Part shown: positions 1 to 9,073 of the stretch, piece by piece
How positions within the stretch are numbered: the first letter of the stretch is position 1
How the letters are laid out: every line of letters starts with the position of its first letter
Assembly: GCA_963854835.1 (NCBI GenBank)
Contig: OY978525.1
Span: forward strand, 44,122,554-44,186,553
Source of the DNA: Megamerina dolium
Taxonomy: Eukaryota; Arthropoda; Insecta; Diptera; Megamerinidae
Direction of reading: 5' to 3'
Length of the DNA stretch: 64,000 nucleotides
Position numbers and translations under genes: made by a program
The notes under the pieces: generated by a model
The model's input: the letters and a program-made list of their open reading frames with translations, nothing else
Databases searched by the model: none
Told to the model about the DNA's origin: nothing

Positions 1-5
1 AGCAG

Positions 6-362
6 TTGTCCGGCATCGATATTGCCTTAATTTCTTGGCATATAGCCACGAGGTTTAGCGATGTACAAGCGTGGTGTGATGCCATCATTGTGGTGGAAAA
101 CATCATCAAAAAGAGAACAAAGCTGCGTCAACCTGAACCTCCCACTTCTACACCATCGAAACCATGCACGTGTAACCAGGCAACAACTGGACCGCAAGTT
201 GTTCCTGTAAACATTGTGCCAATACAACGCGCTGCTCCGTCCATGGGACAGTTGTTTCCCATGAATTTGTTATTTGGCAATCAGACTCGCCTCGCCTTCC
301 CTCCTTCATCTACCGTGATGCCGCCCTTGCCATCAACAGACTGGGCTGTCACCCCTTTTTAA
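6..362 (+). CDS. Mirrored copy of the BEL/Pao 3' open frame (5'-truncated)
   Basis: This frame duplicates the last ~118 residues of the minus-strand frame at 2754-3269, with two visible amino-acid differences (Ser for Ala, Thr for Pro). It has no credible start here because the window begins inside it. The C-terminal half is rich in Pro, Ser and Thr. I recognise no domain. It is part of the inverted duplication rather than an independent gene. Confidence 0.4.
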   Translation: MSGIDIALISWHIATRFSDVQAWCDAIIVVENIIKKRTKLRQPEPPTSTPSKPCTCNQATTGPQVVPVNIVPIQRAAPSMGQLFPMNLLFGNQTRLAFPPSSTVMPPLPSTDWAVTPF

Positions 363-620
363 TGCAGTTCCCGATTCCAGCAGTATATTGCATTTGTTGT
401 ATTATAATTATTAATTTAAATTTGAATTGTATTATTTTAAGTTTTTACTTTTCCTTTCTCAATTTACTATGAATTTGCTTCGAATTATTTTATATTCTCC
501 TAACTCGATATTTACATTATTCAATACTATTTATAATTAGTTTTTAAGGTTTCTCTCATTATTACTATTATCCTTAATGTTATTTTAAGTTCCCTGAATT
601 TGTTTTAATTTACATTTGTA

Positions 621-1470
621 AAGAGTTTTCCATTAGGGACATAACAATTTTATCTATTAATAAAACACAGAAATATTTGAGATATTGAGTTCAAATTTAT
701 TGTAGATATATTGCAAGCATTACATTTTATGAGTGAAATTCGATTTCGGTCATATAACCACCACGAGTCCGTTTACAGCGGTCGATTCTTTGGACCCAAT
801 TTTCCACCACTCTAGCACACATTTCGACCGGAACGTTAGCAATTTCGCGTTGACATAGACCAGTGACTTGATAAAGCCCCATAAAAAGAAATCCAATGAT
901 GTTAGATCGCATGAACGAGGCGGCCATTCAACCGCACCATTTCTCGAGATAACACATTCACCGAATTTGCCTTGCAATAAATCGATTGTGACGTGTGCTG
1001 TGTGGCTAGTGGCATAGTCTTATTGAAACCACATATCAAGTTCATCCAATTCTGGCCACAAATAATCTTGCAACATAGCACGATAGTGCTCTCCATTGAC
1101 GGTAACATGACGGTCGTTTTCATCCACGAAAACATACGGCCCAATCACACCTCCGGCATAAAAAACGCAAAAACAGTAACTTTTTGCGGGTGCAACAGTG
1201 TCTCAAGAAGCACTTGTGGGTTTGTTGCTGACCAATAACGCATATTTTGCTTATTGACAAAGCCATTGAGCCAAAAATGAGCTTCATCGCTGAAGATGAT
1301 TTTTCGCTCTTAAAGTTGCGACCATCGACTCAGAATTTCGGTAGTAATTTTTAATAATTTAAAAACGTTGCTGATTCGTGAACTTTACCATGATGAAAAT
1401 GTTGACATTGACAGTTGATTAAAGAAGTTTATATAAAGATACGAAATTGTTATGTCGCTAATGGAAAACC
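621..1470 (-). mobile_element. DD41D mariner-like element, deleted copy (left arm)
   Basis: This is the mirror of the element at 1643-2495. The 3' terminal repeat starts at 621 (AAGAGTTTTCCATTAGGGAC) after a TA at 619-620. The opposite end stops three bases short of the expected terminus, where the palindrome spacer begins. The transposase is heavily deleted and carries a stop in the second catalytic motif, so the copy cannot encode an enzyme. Confidence 0.8.
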
Positions 1471-1645
1471 ATTATTTGTGCGCAAAGTGCAATCCACAGC
1501 AGTAAGAGCAACAGCGGCAGGGTCGTACTTCCACCAACTGGACATAAAACCGAGACGCAAAGCCTACACCAAACAGATAAAGAGAGAATATAATAAATAT
1601 CAAATAAGCCGAAATGAATAACAATATTAAAACTACTAAATATAG
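1471..1645. repeat. Single-copy spacer of the inverted duplication, with BEL/Pao leader-like sequence
   Basis: These 175 bp are not mirrored. Positions 1472-1552 match the reverse complement of about 12498-12580 closely, a stretch next to the leader of the BEL/Pao element at 6.3-12.4 kb. The spacer may therefore be a piece of LTR or leader; that reading is an inference. Confidence 0.6.
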
Positions 1646-2495
1646 GGTTTTCCATTAGCGACATAACAATTTCGTATCTTTATATAAACTTCTTTAATCA
1701 ACTGTCAATGTCAACATTTTCATCATGGTAAAGTTCACGAATCAGCAACGTTTTTAAATTATTAAAAATTACTACCGAAATTCTGAGTCGGTGGTCGCAA
1801 CTTTAAGAGCGAAAAATCATCTTCAGCGATGAAGCTCATTTTTGGCTCAATGGCTTTGTCAATAAGCAAAATATGCGTTATTGGTCAGCAACAAACCCAC
1901 AAGTGCTTCTTGAGACACTGTTGCACCCGCAAAAAGTTACTGTTTTTGCGTTTTTTATGCCGGAGGTGTGATTGGGCCGTATGTTTTCGTGGATGAAAAC
2001 GACCGTCATGTTACCGTCAATGGAGAGCACTATCGTGCTATGTTGCAAGATTATTTGTGGCCAGAATTGGATGAACTTGATATGTGGTTTCAATAAGACT
2101 ATGCCACTAGCCACACAGCACACGTCACAATCGATTTATTGCAAGGCAAATTCGGTGAATGTGTTATCTCGAGAAATGGTGCGGTTGAATGGCCGCCTCG
2201 TTCATGCGATCTAACATCATTGGATTTCTTTTTATGGGGCTTTATCAAGTCACTGGTCTATGTCAACGCGAAATTGCTAACGTTCCGGTCGAAATGTGTG
2301 CTAGAGTGGTGGAAAATTGGGTCCAAAGAATCGACCGCTGTAAACGGACTCGTGGTGGTTATATGACCGAAATCGAATTTCACTCATAAAATGTAATGCT
2401 TGCAATATATCTACAATAAATTTGAACTCAATATCTCAAATATTTCTGTGTTTTATTAATAGATAAAATTGTTATGTCCCTAATGGAAAACTCTT
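1643..2495 (+). mobile_element. DD41D mariner-like element, internally deleted (right arm)
   Basis: Terminal inverted repeats sit at 1643 (GGGTTTTCCATTAGCGACAT) and 2495, flanked by TA at 1641-1642 and 2496-2497. They resemble the ends of the rosa-type copies at 10.0, 44.1 and 56.7 kb (AAGGGTTATCCATTT). The start of a transposase (MVKFTNQQRF) lies near 1724. It is followed by a deletion and then by the catalytic core: FSDEAHF near 1820, a second motif with a stop (WFQ*DYA) near 2085, and PPRSCDLTSLDFFLWG near 2195-2240. Exactly 41 residues separate the second and third Asp, as in the DD41D (rosa) group. Confidence 0.85.
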
Positions 2496-3115
2496 TACAA
2501 ATGTAAATTAAAACAAATTCAGGGAACTTAAAATAGCATTAAGGATAATAGTAATAATGAGAGAAACCTTAAAAACTAATTATAAATAGTATTGAATAAT
2601 GTAAATATCGAGTTAGGAGAATATAAAATAATTCGAAGCAAATTCATAGTAAATTGAGAAAGGAAAAGTAAAAACTTAAAATAATACAATTCAAATTTAA
2701 ATTAATAATTATAATACAACAAATGCAATATACTGCTGGAATCGGGAACTGCATTAAAAAGGGGTGACAGCCCAGTCTGTTGATGGCAAGGGCGGCATCA
2801 CGGTAGATGAAGGAGGGAAGGCGAGGCGAGTCTGATTGCCAAATAACAAATTCATGGGAAACAACTGTCCCATGGACGGAGCAGCGCGTTGTATTGGCAC
2901 AATGTTTACAGGAACAACTTGCGGTCCAGGTGTTGCCTGGTTACACGTGCATGGTTTCGATGGTGTAGAAGTGGGAGGTTCAGGTTGACGCAGCTTTGTT
3001 CTCTTTTTGATGATGTTTTCCACCACAATGATGGCATCACACCACGCTTGTACATCGCTAAACCTCGTGGCTATATGCCAAGCAATTAAGGCAATATCGA
3101 TGCCGGACAACTGCT
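1646..3115. repeat. Right arm of the 1470-bp inverted duplication
   Basis: This is the mirror of 1-1470. On this side the sequence continues without a break past 3115 into the BEL/Pao open frame (to 3269) and pol remnants, so this arm looks like the original. The inner edge lies three bases inside the terminal repeat of the DD41D element at 1643-2495. Confidence 0.95.
1724..2389 (+). pseudogene. Broken DD41D transposase
   Basis: Conceptual fragments in changing frames carry the N-terminus, the DDE/D core and the C-terminal helix region (a VVENW..RIDRCK-type motif). Most of the N-terminal DNA-binding region is missing, a stop replaces the residue before the second Asp, and a frameshift follows the LDFFLWG motif. 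It is non-functional. The copy at 727-1392 on the minus strand is its mirror. Confidence 0.8.
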
Positions 3116-3269
3116 TCAAACCTGCTTCCCAATGGCATTGAAAGAAACCTTGTACATAACCGCAACGGATGGTCGCGATTACATACACGGCAAAAATAAT
3201 AAAAAAAACCAAAAAAGGGATTAGAATGCTGGAATACGAATTAAAGGGAAAATGGATTAGGGATAGCAT
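2754..3269 (-). CDS. Hypothetical 171-aa protein with one membrane segment, 3' of BEL/Pao pol
   Basis: This is an uninterrupted minus-strand frame. Residues about 14-34 form a strongly hydrophobic stretch rich in Ile, Phe and Val that could span a membrane. The C-terminal half is rich in Pro, Ser and Thr and has a short Cys-x-Cys. It lies about 240 bp downstream of the integrase end of the BEL/Pao pol at 3507-5686, where some LTR elements carry an envelope-like reading frame. I recognise no family. An env-like remnant or an extended pol tail are both possible. No polyadenylation evidence was found. Confidence 0.35.
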   Translation of the reverse strand: MLSLIHFPFNSYSSILIPFLVFFIIFAVYVIATIRCGYVQGFFQCHWEAGLKQLSGIDIALIAWHIATRFSDVQAWCDAIIVVENIIKKRTKLRQPEPPTSTPSKPCTCNQATPGPQVVPVNIVPIQRAAPSMGQLFPMNLLFGNQTRLAFPPSSTVMPPLPSTDWAVTPF

Positions 3270-3506
3270 CGAAAGTCCGTTAAGTTTTACTACGGGTTAG
3301 TGATAGAGTATGATTTAAATTCGGAAATAATTGAATATAATGAGTAGCGTATAAGAATGAACTTAGAAGAATGTGGCTAGTAGCGCTTAGGGAAACTCCA
3401 CAAGCTTAACAATAGGATGAGTAAGCATGCCTCGTGAAGTTCTCACATCAGCCGCTCGTATACGTGAATCGGGTCCCAAATATGTCTTATGGATTCTACC
3501 TAGCCT

Positions 3507-4499
3507 TCATTCATTGGGTGGGAGTTGTTCGCTGCGTATGTCAACAAGGTCACCTATGCATACATCTTTTTCCGGGGATTTCCATTTGCCGCGTTTATGT
3601 AGTTCTTTAAGGTATTCCTCCTTCCACCGTAAGCAGAAGGATTGGTAAATTACCTTAAGACGTTGCCAACGGTTAATCGTACGTATTGATTCGTCAGAGA
3701 CATCAAGTTCAGCTGGTGACAATAATGGAGATCCAATCAAGAAGTGACCAGGTGTAAGGGGAGCTAAATCTGATGGGTTATCAGACATAGAACTTAAGGG
3801 CCTCGAGTTGAGACATGCCTCGATACGAGAAAGTAAGGTGCTGAACTCTTCAAAGGTGTATTTTTGAGTTGCGGGGAGTTTCTTTAAATGAGCTTTAAAA
3901 CTCTTTACACCTGCTTCCCAAAGGCCACCCATGTGAGGTGCACCAGCACGAGAAGCACCAACAAACGATGTTCCGTTGTCAGAAAATATTAATGTTGGGC
4001 ATCCACGACAGGAAAAGAAGCGAGAGAATGCGGCAAGAAAGGTAGGCGTTGTCAAATCGCTCGTTACCACCAAATGTGTAGCCTTCGTGGCAAAACATAC
4101 AAACAGGCAAGCATAGCCTTTGGTTATGTGGCATACACGGCCGATATATGTTTTAATGTCAAATGGACCAGCAAAATCGACACTGGTCGTAGAAAAGGGT
4201 CTCGAGAGAGATGTGCATTCGGGTGGAAGAGCAGCCTTTATCTGGGTGAAGTGCTTTTGTTTTTCAAGCACACATATTTTGCACTTATGCACGGTTGTCT
4301 TTACTAAGTTTTTTAGCTTGGGAATCCGGAACTCCATACAAATTAAGCGTAGGAGCAGCTGATTAGCGCTGTACATTGAGACCAAATGAACAAACACAAG
4401 TAGCAACTGGGTTAATCGTCCACCATATGGGAGCAATATAGGGAATCTCTCACGATAAGAGAGAGCTGGGGAGTGAGCTAAGCGACCGTTTATACGCAT
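3507..4499 (-). pseudogene. BEL/Pao integrase with DUF5641-like tail, internally deleted
   Basis: The 330-residue frame starts with a zinc-binding-like region (CKIC). It continues with the integrase core: the first Asp in SVDFAGPFD, the second in FSDNGTSFVGA and the Glu in HMGGLWEAGVKSFK. It ends with the tail motif FCLRWKEEYLKELHKRGKW. Between the second Asp and the Glu the usual ~30-40 residues are missing, so the core is probably dead even though the frame is open. No upstream start is needed because it is a Pol fragment. Confidence 0.85.
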
Positions 4500-4513
4500 T
4501 ATTCCACGCGAGT

Positions 4514-5285
4514 CTATAAACGAGTTGAGCGCGAGTATGTCGCTCTTACATGGAACCGGGATCTATTTGATAAGTTAGCATATTCTTGGGGATAATGTCG
4601 CATTTGACATAATATTATTAACTTATATCGTGTGAAAACGATCTCTTCAGTCAAGATGCTGAGAGAAGCAAAGCAATTATCAGTTCGCTTCGCTGCTTGA
4701 GTGTTATGGAAGAATCGAAAGATATTAGAAATGACACGTAACGCGCGAGAGAGAGAAGAAAAATGATTCAAAATATCATTGGATTCTTCCGATCTTACGA
4801 AGTGGGATTTTATAACCTTAATTTCAGGCGTATTAATCAGCTCATAATTCAAAGTTGTGTTGGGCCAATCAGGGAGTGATATATGGAGCCAAGATGGCCC
4901 TTGCCATTAAAACGTCTAGCATATTTGCTAGCAGATCTGCTCCAAATAATTCCAAACGTGGTAGTGATAGGGTTTTAACTGGGGCAACACGGGTCTTTGC
5001 CGCCAACAAATAGGTACGGACTTCATCAGACGAATTCTCCATACGTATGTATACTGCTGCGGCATAAGCTTTCTCCGAAGCATCGCAGAAGCCATGAAAT
5101 TGCAGATTTGAGTCGGGAGAGAAATCTACAAAACGCGGAATGCGTATGAATGCCAGATTCGGGTAATCCGACAAAAATATCTGCCATTTGTGCAGCGTTA
5201 GTAGCTTAACAGATTTATCCCAATCGGTTTTATCTAGCCACAGCTGTTGCATTAAAATTTCAGCATCAATAATTTTGGGTGCCAA
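4514..5285 (-). pseudogene. BEL/Pao RNase H-like region and pre-integrase linker
   Basis: The piece at 4869-5285 has the FHGFCDASEKAYAAAVY motif characteristic of the BEL/Pao RNase H region (Asp in CDAS) and the SLPRLELFGADLLA motif that follows it. The piece at 4514-4852 carries the linker (FSSLSRALRVISNIFRF) that normally joins RNase H to integrase. A frameshift lies between them near 4860. Confidence 0.8.
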
Positions 5286-5314
5286 TCATCCAGCTGGATC
5301 GAATAGTTTGGCAA

Positions 5315-5686
5315 TCATCGATAAAACTTCACGTTTACTGAATGAGGCTTTTCTTGAGAGGGGGACCGAAGAAGGGTTTTTGCTGTACTAGCATTAGAAA
5401 TATTCAGGAATTCAGAGTCTAAAAGATGCTCTGATGGGAGGTCGTCAATCACTCTTTGATGATTTGACGTCCATTTTCTTAACGAGAATCCTGCTGTATC
5501 TAGTACAGAAGCCAACTGATTACGAGCCGCGATAGCTACGTCCAATGTATAGGCTCCAGCGAGTACATCATCCACGAACATAGAATGTTTCAAAATCTCG
5601 GAAACAATGGGGTTAGCTACTGATTTTCTTCTGCTAGTTGCAAAAGAGTTCGAGTGGCAAAGTATGACGCACAATTCACAATTCAT
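5315..5686 (-). pseudogene. BEL/Pao reverse transcriptase C-terminal fragment
   Basis: The frame contains FVDDVLAGAY, the BEL/Pao version of the Y/FxDD catalytic box, followed by a segment ending in GFSLRKWTSN that is typical of the family's palm/thumb. Everything N-terminal of this box is missing, so no active RT could be made. A stop and frame change separate it from the RNase H piece at 4869-5285. Confidence 0.8.
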
Positions 5687-5700
5687 TCAGGTTGTGGGTG

Positions 5701-6290
5701 GTGATATATTTTGTGTTTCTGCTGCTGCTGCTGCGAACGATGTTGTGTTGTTTATATCGCTAAATGACACCCGCGATTTTTCAACTTTAAAATTAACAAT
5801 ATTTATTGAAAAAAAATGTTTTAATTATATATAGCGAAATAAAAATTTTTTGCGCGCACTTGCTGCCTCTTTTCTTCGGGATATATTTCGAGAATAATAA
5901 CAAAATATTCAAAACCGGCGGCAACAAGAGAAAAATGTTATATAAGTAAGAGGGTTGCCAACCCAATCAAATGAAGCAAAACAAACAGTGCACGCGTCTT
6001 ACTCTGGCGTGGACATTCCGCCCCCCCTTGCAGGGATACTGCAAAAGAGATGAAACCACTACCCCAGGTAGGGAGAGAGAGAGAGACAAGGAAAATAATA
6101 TTATATAACCTTAAAACTAATACAATTTATTTAGCTTAAAAACTACGAAGTCAGCAGCGATCCAGCCCCGATCAGCGGCAACTACATCGAACTATTACAC
6201 GGAGTGCATATCACGTTCTAGAATTAAAGCAACTATTTCAATTTGTGCTGGAAGTAGAGACGTGATTAGCGATATCCAAAATATTTCGGG
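5701..6290. other. No gene; AT-rich stretch with possible LTR character
   Basis: No coding capacity recognised. There is a (CTG)n run near 5720, a C-rich stretch (CCGCCCCCCC) near 6020 and a (GA)n purine run near 6065-6095, the kind of sequence seen near LTR borders. No matching second LTR was found, so this remains a guess. Confidence 0.3.
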
Positions 6291-6302
6291 AGAAAAGACG
6301 AA

Positions 6303-6447
6303 ATGTTGATTGTTAAACTTGGGTTATCGTTGATTGTTGAGCGCGGAACGAGCGTTCATCATTGAACGTTGTTTGTGAAATGTTGATTGAGGGAGCTTCA
6401 ATGTAAAGTGTTGATTGTGAAATATAGATCAATGTTGTTTGTTGACT
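6303..6447 (-). repeat. Array of degenerate TGTTGATTG motifs
   Basis: The core TGTTGATTG and close variants recur at irregular 20-40 bp steps. The reverse complement (CAATCAACA) recurs at 49669-49793 at the matching position of the sister BEL/Pao derivative. The motif therefore belongs to the element, near its 3' end. Confidence 0.6.
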
Positions 6448-6499
6448 GTACGTATCTCATCAAAATAGTGTAATACTTGTATCACCTCTACGTTTAGAG

Positions 6500-7120
6500 T
6501 AATGATCTGCCAGGGCTTTCTGTGGGTATTTCCAAGGTATACAATTTGGCGCTTTATTAAGTACTCTTCCTTCCGTCGTAGACAGAAGAATTTGTTGAGA
6601 GTATACAGATATAAGAGCTGGTCGTACACTAGATTTACGGGAGAGATATATCTTTCTTTGAGATGTTAGATTTGCGGGATTGCCAGAACATTAATGCTTC
6701 CGACAATTTCCTAACTCAGCTATATTTAGAGTGTTTCGGGTTTATGATAGTTCGAACGTCAATTCGGTTCATGAATATGCAGCAACCAATATGGAAAATG
6801 GGATTATTCATACGCATGTAAACTACGCCAGATCATAGTTACACTGAAGATTCGTAAAAGTTCGTGATTTATATAGGGCCGTTTTAGTGAACTGAAAAAC
6901 GTGAGAGTGTGATGCTAATGATGGTCATAATCGGGTACTCTGAGAAAACGTTGCTACATAATACGGGTGTAGCTTCAAGCCACAATTCTCTTATCACATT
7001 TTACGTGACAATAATCTCGGGAGGCCAGTTTTAGGCGGGATCGAATTCATTGGCATTTGAGTACAAATTTTCTCGTTAATTGAACAACCTTTCATCCTGA
7101 GGAGTGATTATTGAATTTAC
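6500..7120 (-). repeat. First unit of a diverged tandem duplication in BEL/Pao derivative A
   Basis: Landmarks recur in the same order about 630-940 bp downstream: the Pol-tail-like fragment (6566-6630 against 7195-7260), then the stretch 6780-7110 against 7720-8050. Both units contain a DUF5641-like WK-E scrap on the minus strand (6429-6629 and 7125-7316). Identity is moderate, so the duplication is old. Confidence 0.6.
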
Positions 7121-7194
7121 CAATCTATTGAAAATCGTTGTATGTGTTGATTGGTGTAACTGCAACAAGCACCTGGGGGTTTTCATATCGTACG

Positions 7195-8060
7195 TTTGTG
7201 GCTTCTAAAACTACTTTGTCCTTCCATCGTAGATGAATAGGGTTAGTAGAGAGTACAAAACCATAAGGGCTGGTCGTAGACCAGGTGTCCGGGATATTGG
7301 TCAACGTAGTTGCCAAACAAGTATCGAGTCGAGATATGGTACATTGATGAAAATAGAATTAAATACTCTGAGTTCATCTTCGTGAGAGTGAGTGTATACC
7401 ACGGTGAGTTTCGAAGTTCGTAATGTCCGCTGCTCTAACACGGTCCGTGAGAGTCTCAACAGAAACTAAAAATCACTGGAAATGACTCTGGGAGAAATCG
7501 GGTGTATAGTACTTAGAAATTTGTCTTCATGGGTTCGTAGAGCACGTGAAAAATCAACGAAGATATTCCATATAGTTCACATATAAAATCAGAAACACCA
7601 GATTGGCGGGATTAGCGAAGTATGATCAGACTGATCTATAATGTGAAACTTCAGGTTCATGACGTTACGATGGTTGACTCGGGTCATGAAAAGTATAAGA
7701 TAGTGTGAAGTTAACACCTGAGCCCATTCATACGCAGGTAAACTATGGCAGCGCACAGTTCTTTTGATGCTTCGCAGAAGCTAACAATCTTGATGAGTGA
7801 AGTTACGAAGAACTGAAAAGGGATTCGTATAATGGTCAGTATCATGTAATCTTCAAGAACGTGTTTAAAATGATGCGGGTGTGGAATCAAAAGGTATATA
7901 ATGCCAGAGCCATAATTCTCGTATCAGAATTTCTGTGATAGTAATCCTAAGGGGCCAGTATTTGGCGAGATTGAATGCGTTGACATTCGTGAATCATTTC
8001 TCTCATCGAATGATCGAGACTTTTTTGGGAAGTGATGCTTTGAACTCACTTTTTTGTTGA
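7195..8060 (-). repeat. Second unit of the diverged tandem duplication
   Basis: This unit is collinear with 6500-7120. It includes the protease-side flank (7700-8050) shared with the element at 47.5-49.8 kb, where only one unit is present. The duplication is therefore specific to derivative A. Confidence 0.6.
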
Positions 8061-8638
8061 GGTCCGTTGTAGGGAATGTGTTAATACGGGATGTAGATAT
8101 CCTGGTAGGGAGCTGATTTAACTGAGTTCGTGTAATGACCAGTAAAACGGTGTTTTGTGCCATCAAACTTCCAAAAATATATTTTTTCACTCCTTCGAGT
8201 ACTAGTGAGGAGTATATATCAGCTCCTAATATTAAATCCACAAGGGAACTTCTGCGTAGATTTACATCTGCCAACCGTAAACCAGAGAGCTCTTTACGTA
8301 AGTTGGCAGATATCGAATGTGATGGAGTTTTCCCGTAAGTTTCTTTAATAAGAAAGTATCAACTTTCAATGAAAAACTCGGGTCAATCGGAGATCCGATC
8401 ACCAATAAACACTTCTTCGTCAGATGTGCCGTTCTGACATGAACGTAGCTCCGGAGCCTGAGTCGATCAAGGCACGGGCTTCAAATGTCTTGTTCTGATG
8501 TCGGATATAGATCAGTGCTGTTCCAAGGAGCACTGTGGAATCTGCTGTTGTAGATTTTGCTGTATTCAAAACTGTGTCGGGATTCTCAGTAGTAACAGTT
8601 CGCAGCTGGGACGTAACGACTGACAAGATCGTCAACAC
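7924..8638 (-). pseudogene. BEL/Pao aspartic protease (DUF1758/A17-like), broken
   Basis: The piece at 8420-8638 ends in ARALIDSGSGATFMSERH, which holds the retroviral-type Asp-Ser-Gly active site. The piece at 7924-8274 begins with SLVDLILGADIYSSLVLEG, the conserved end of the same domain. A frame break lies between them (about 8275-8420). In the full family this protease processes Gag-Pol. The RT that should follow is absent. Confidence 0.8.
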
Positions 8639-8734
8639 GATGTTGCAGCGGAAGTTGGCACATGGGTTGCTTCACGATGACCTTTCCAGTCTGTGAAGAA
8701 GGGAATGATGGCGTTTTCTGCAAATGATCAAGCT

Positions 8735-8929
8735 CTACAAGCTCTTGCAGTTACTGTAGTCGTGGGAATTAGCGAGGTAATTTGTACACAGGATGTGCTT
8801 TCTTACGATATTGTATCTCTCACCGATTGACAATTTAAGAAAATCGGGACAATGACGAAGCGGGTGTGACAATGGGCAATCACGATATGAAACGTTGTCG
8901 TGACATGTGTTTACTCCTCGGGGGTTCAC
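8735..8929 (-). pseudogene. BEL/Pao Gag zinc-knuckle region
   Basis: Cys and His residues are spaced as in BEL/Pao nucleocapsid regions: CPLSHPLRHCPDFLKLS, then RKHILCTNYLANSHDYSNC. One Cys of the second cluster is replaced by Tyr (CTNY). It lies between gag and protease in the expected order, separated from gag by a frame break. Confidence 0.75.
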
Positions 8930-9073
8930 TGTAGGATTGTAGGATTGCTTGGGAGGATCAAATCAACTGGATTGTTGATTAGGTGGCTGACTAAATGGCC
9001 GAGGACCACTTCGTATATCTGAAACGGACTCCAGTGTCTGATAACGCTCAGATAAGAAAATGTCAAAACCGCT

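Larger units (their letters stand above)
1..1470. repeat. Left arm of a near-perfect 1470-bp inverted duplication
   Basis: Position n pairs with position 3116-n across the whole arm without any net insertion or deletion. For example, the reading frame at 6-362 mirrors 2754-3110 and the one at 727-927 mirrors 2189-2389. I noticed only about three substitutions between the arms (near 33, 186 and 578). The arm is cut by the window start, so its true outer limit is unknown. It carries a BEL/Pao 3' tail and a DD41D mariner relative. Confidence 0.95.
3427..5700 (-). mobile_element. BEL/Pao LTR retrotransposon, 3' pol portion (decayed)
   Basis: Minus-strand order is RT tail, RNase H-like region, linker, integrase, then the C-terminal DUF5641-type tail. 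This is the order of BEL/Pao Pol. The frame breaks near 5300, 4860 and 4500. The upstream RT motifs, gag and protease are absent at this end: the sequence stops near 5690 and a different, LTR-like stretch begins. No clear LTR pair was found. Confidence 0.85.

Noticed and set aside
6..362. Independent host gene at the window start
   Set aside because: It is an exact mirror of the 3' part of the frame at 2754-3269 within the inverted duplication.
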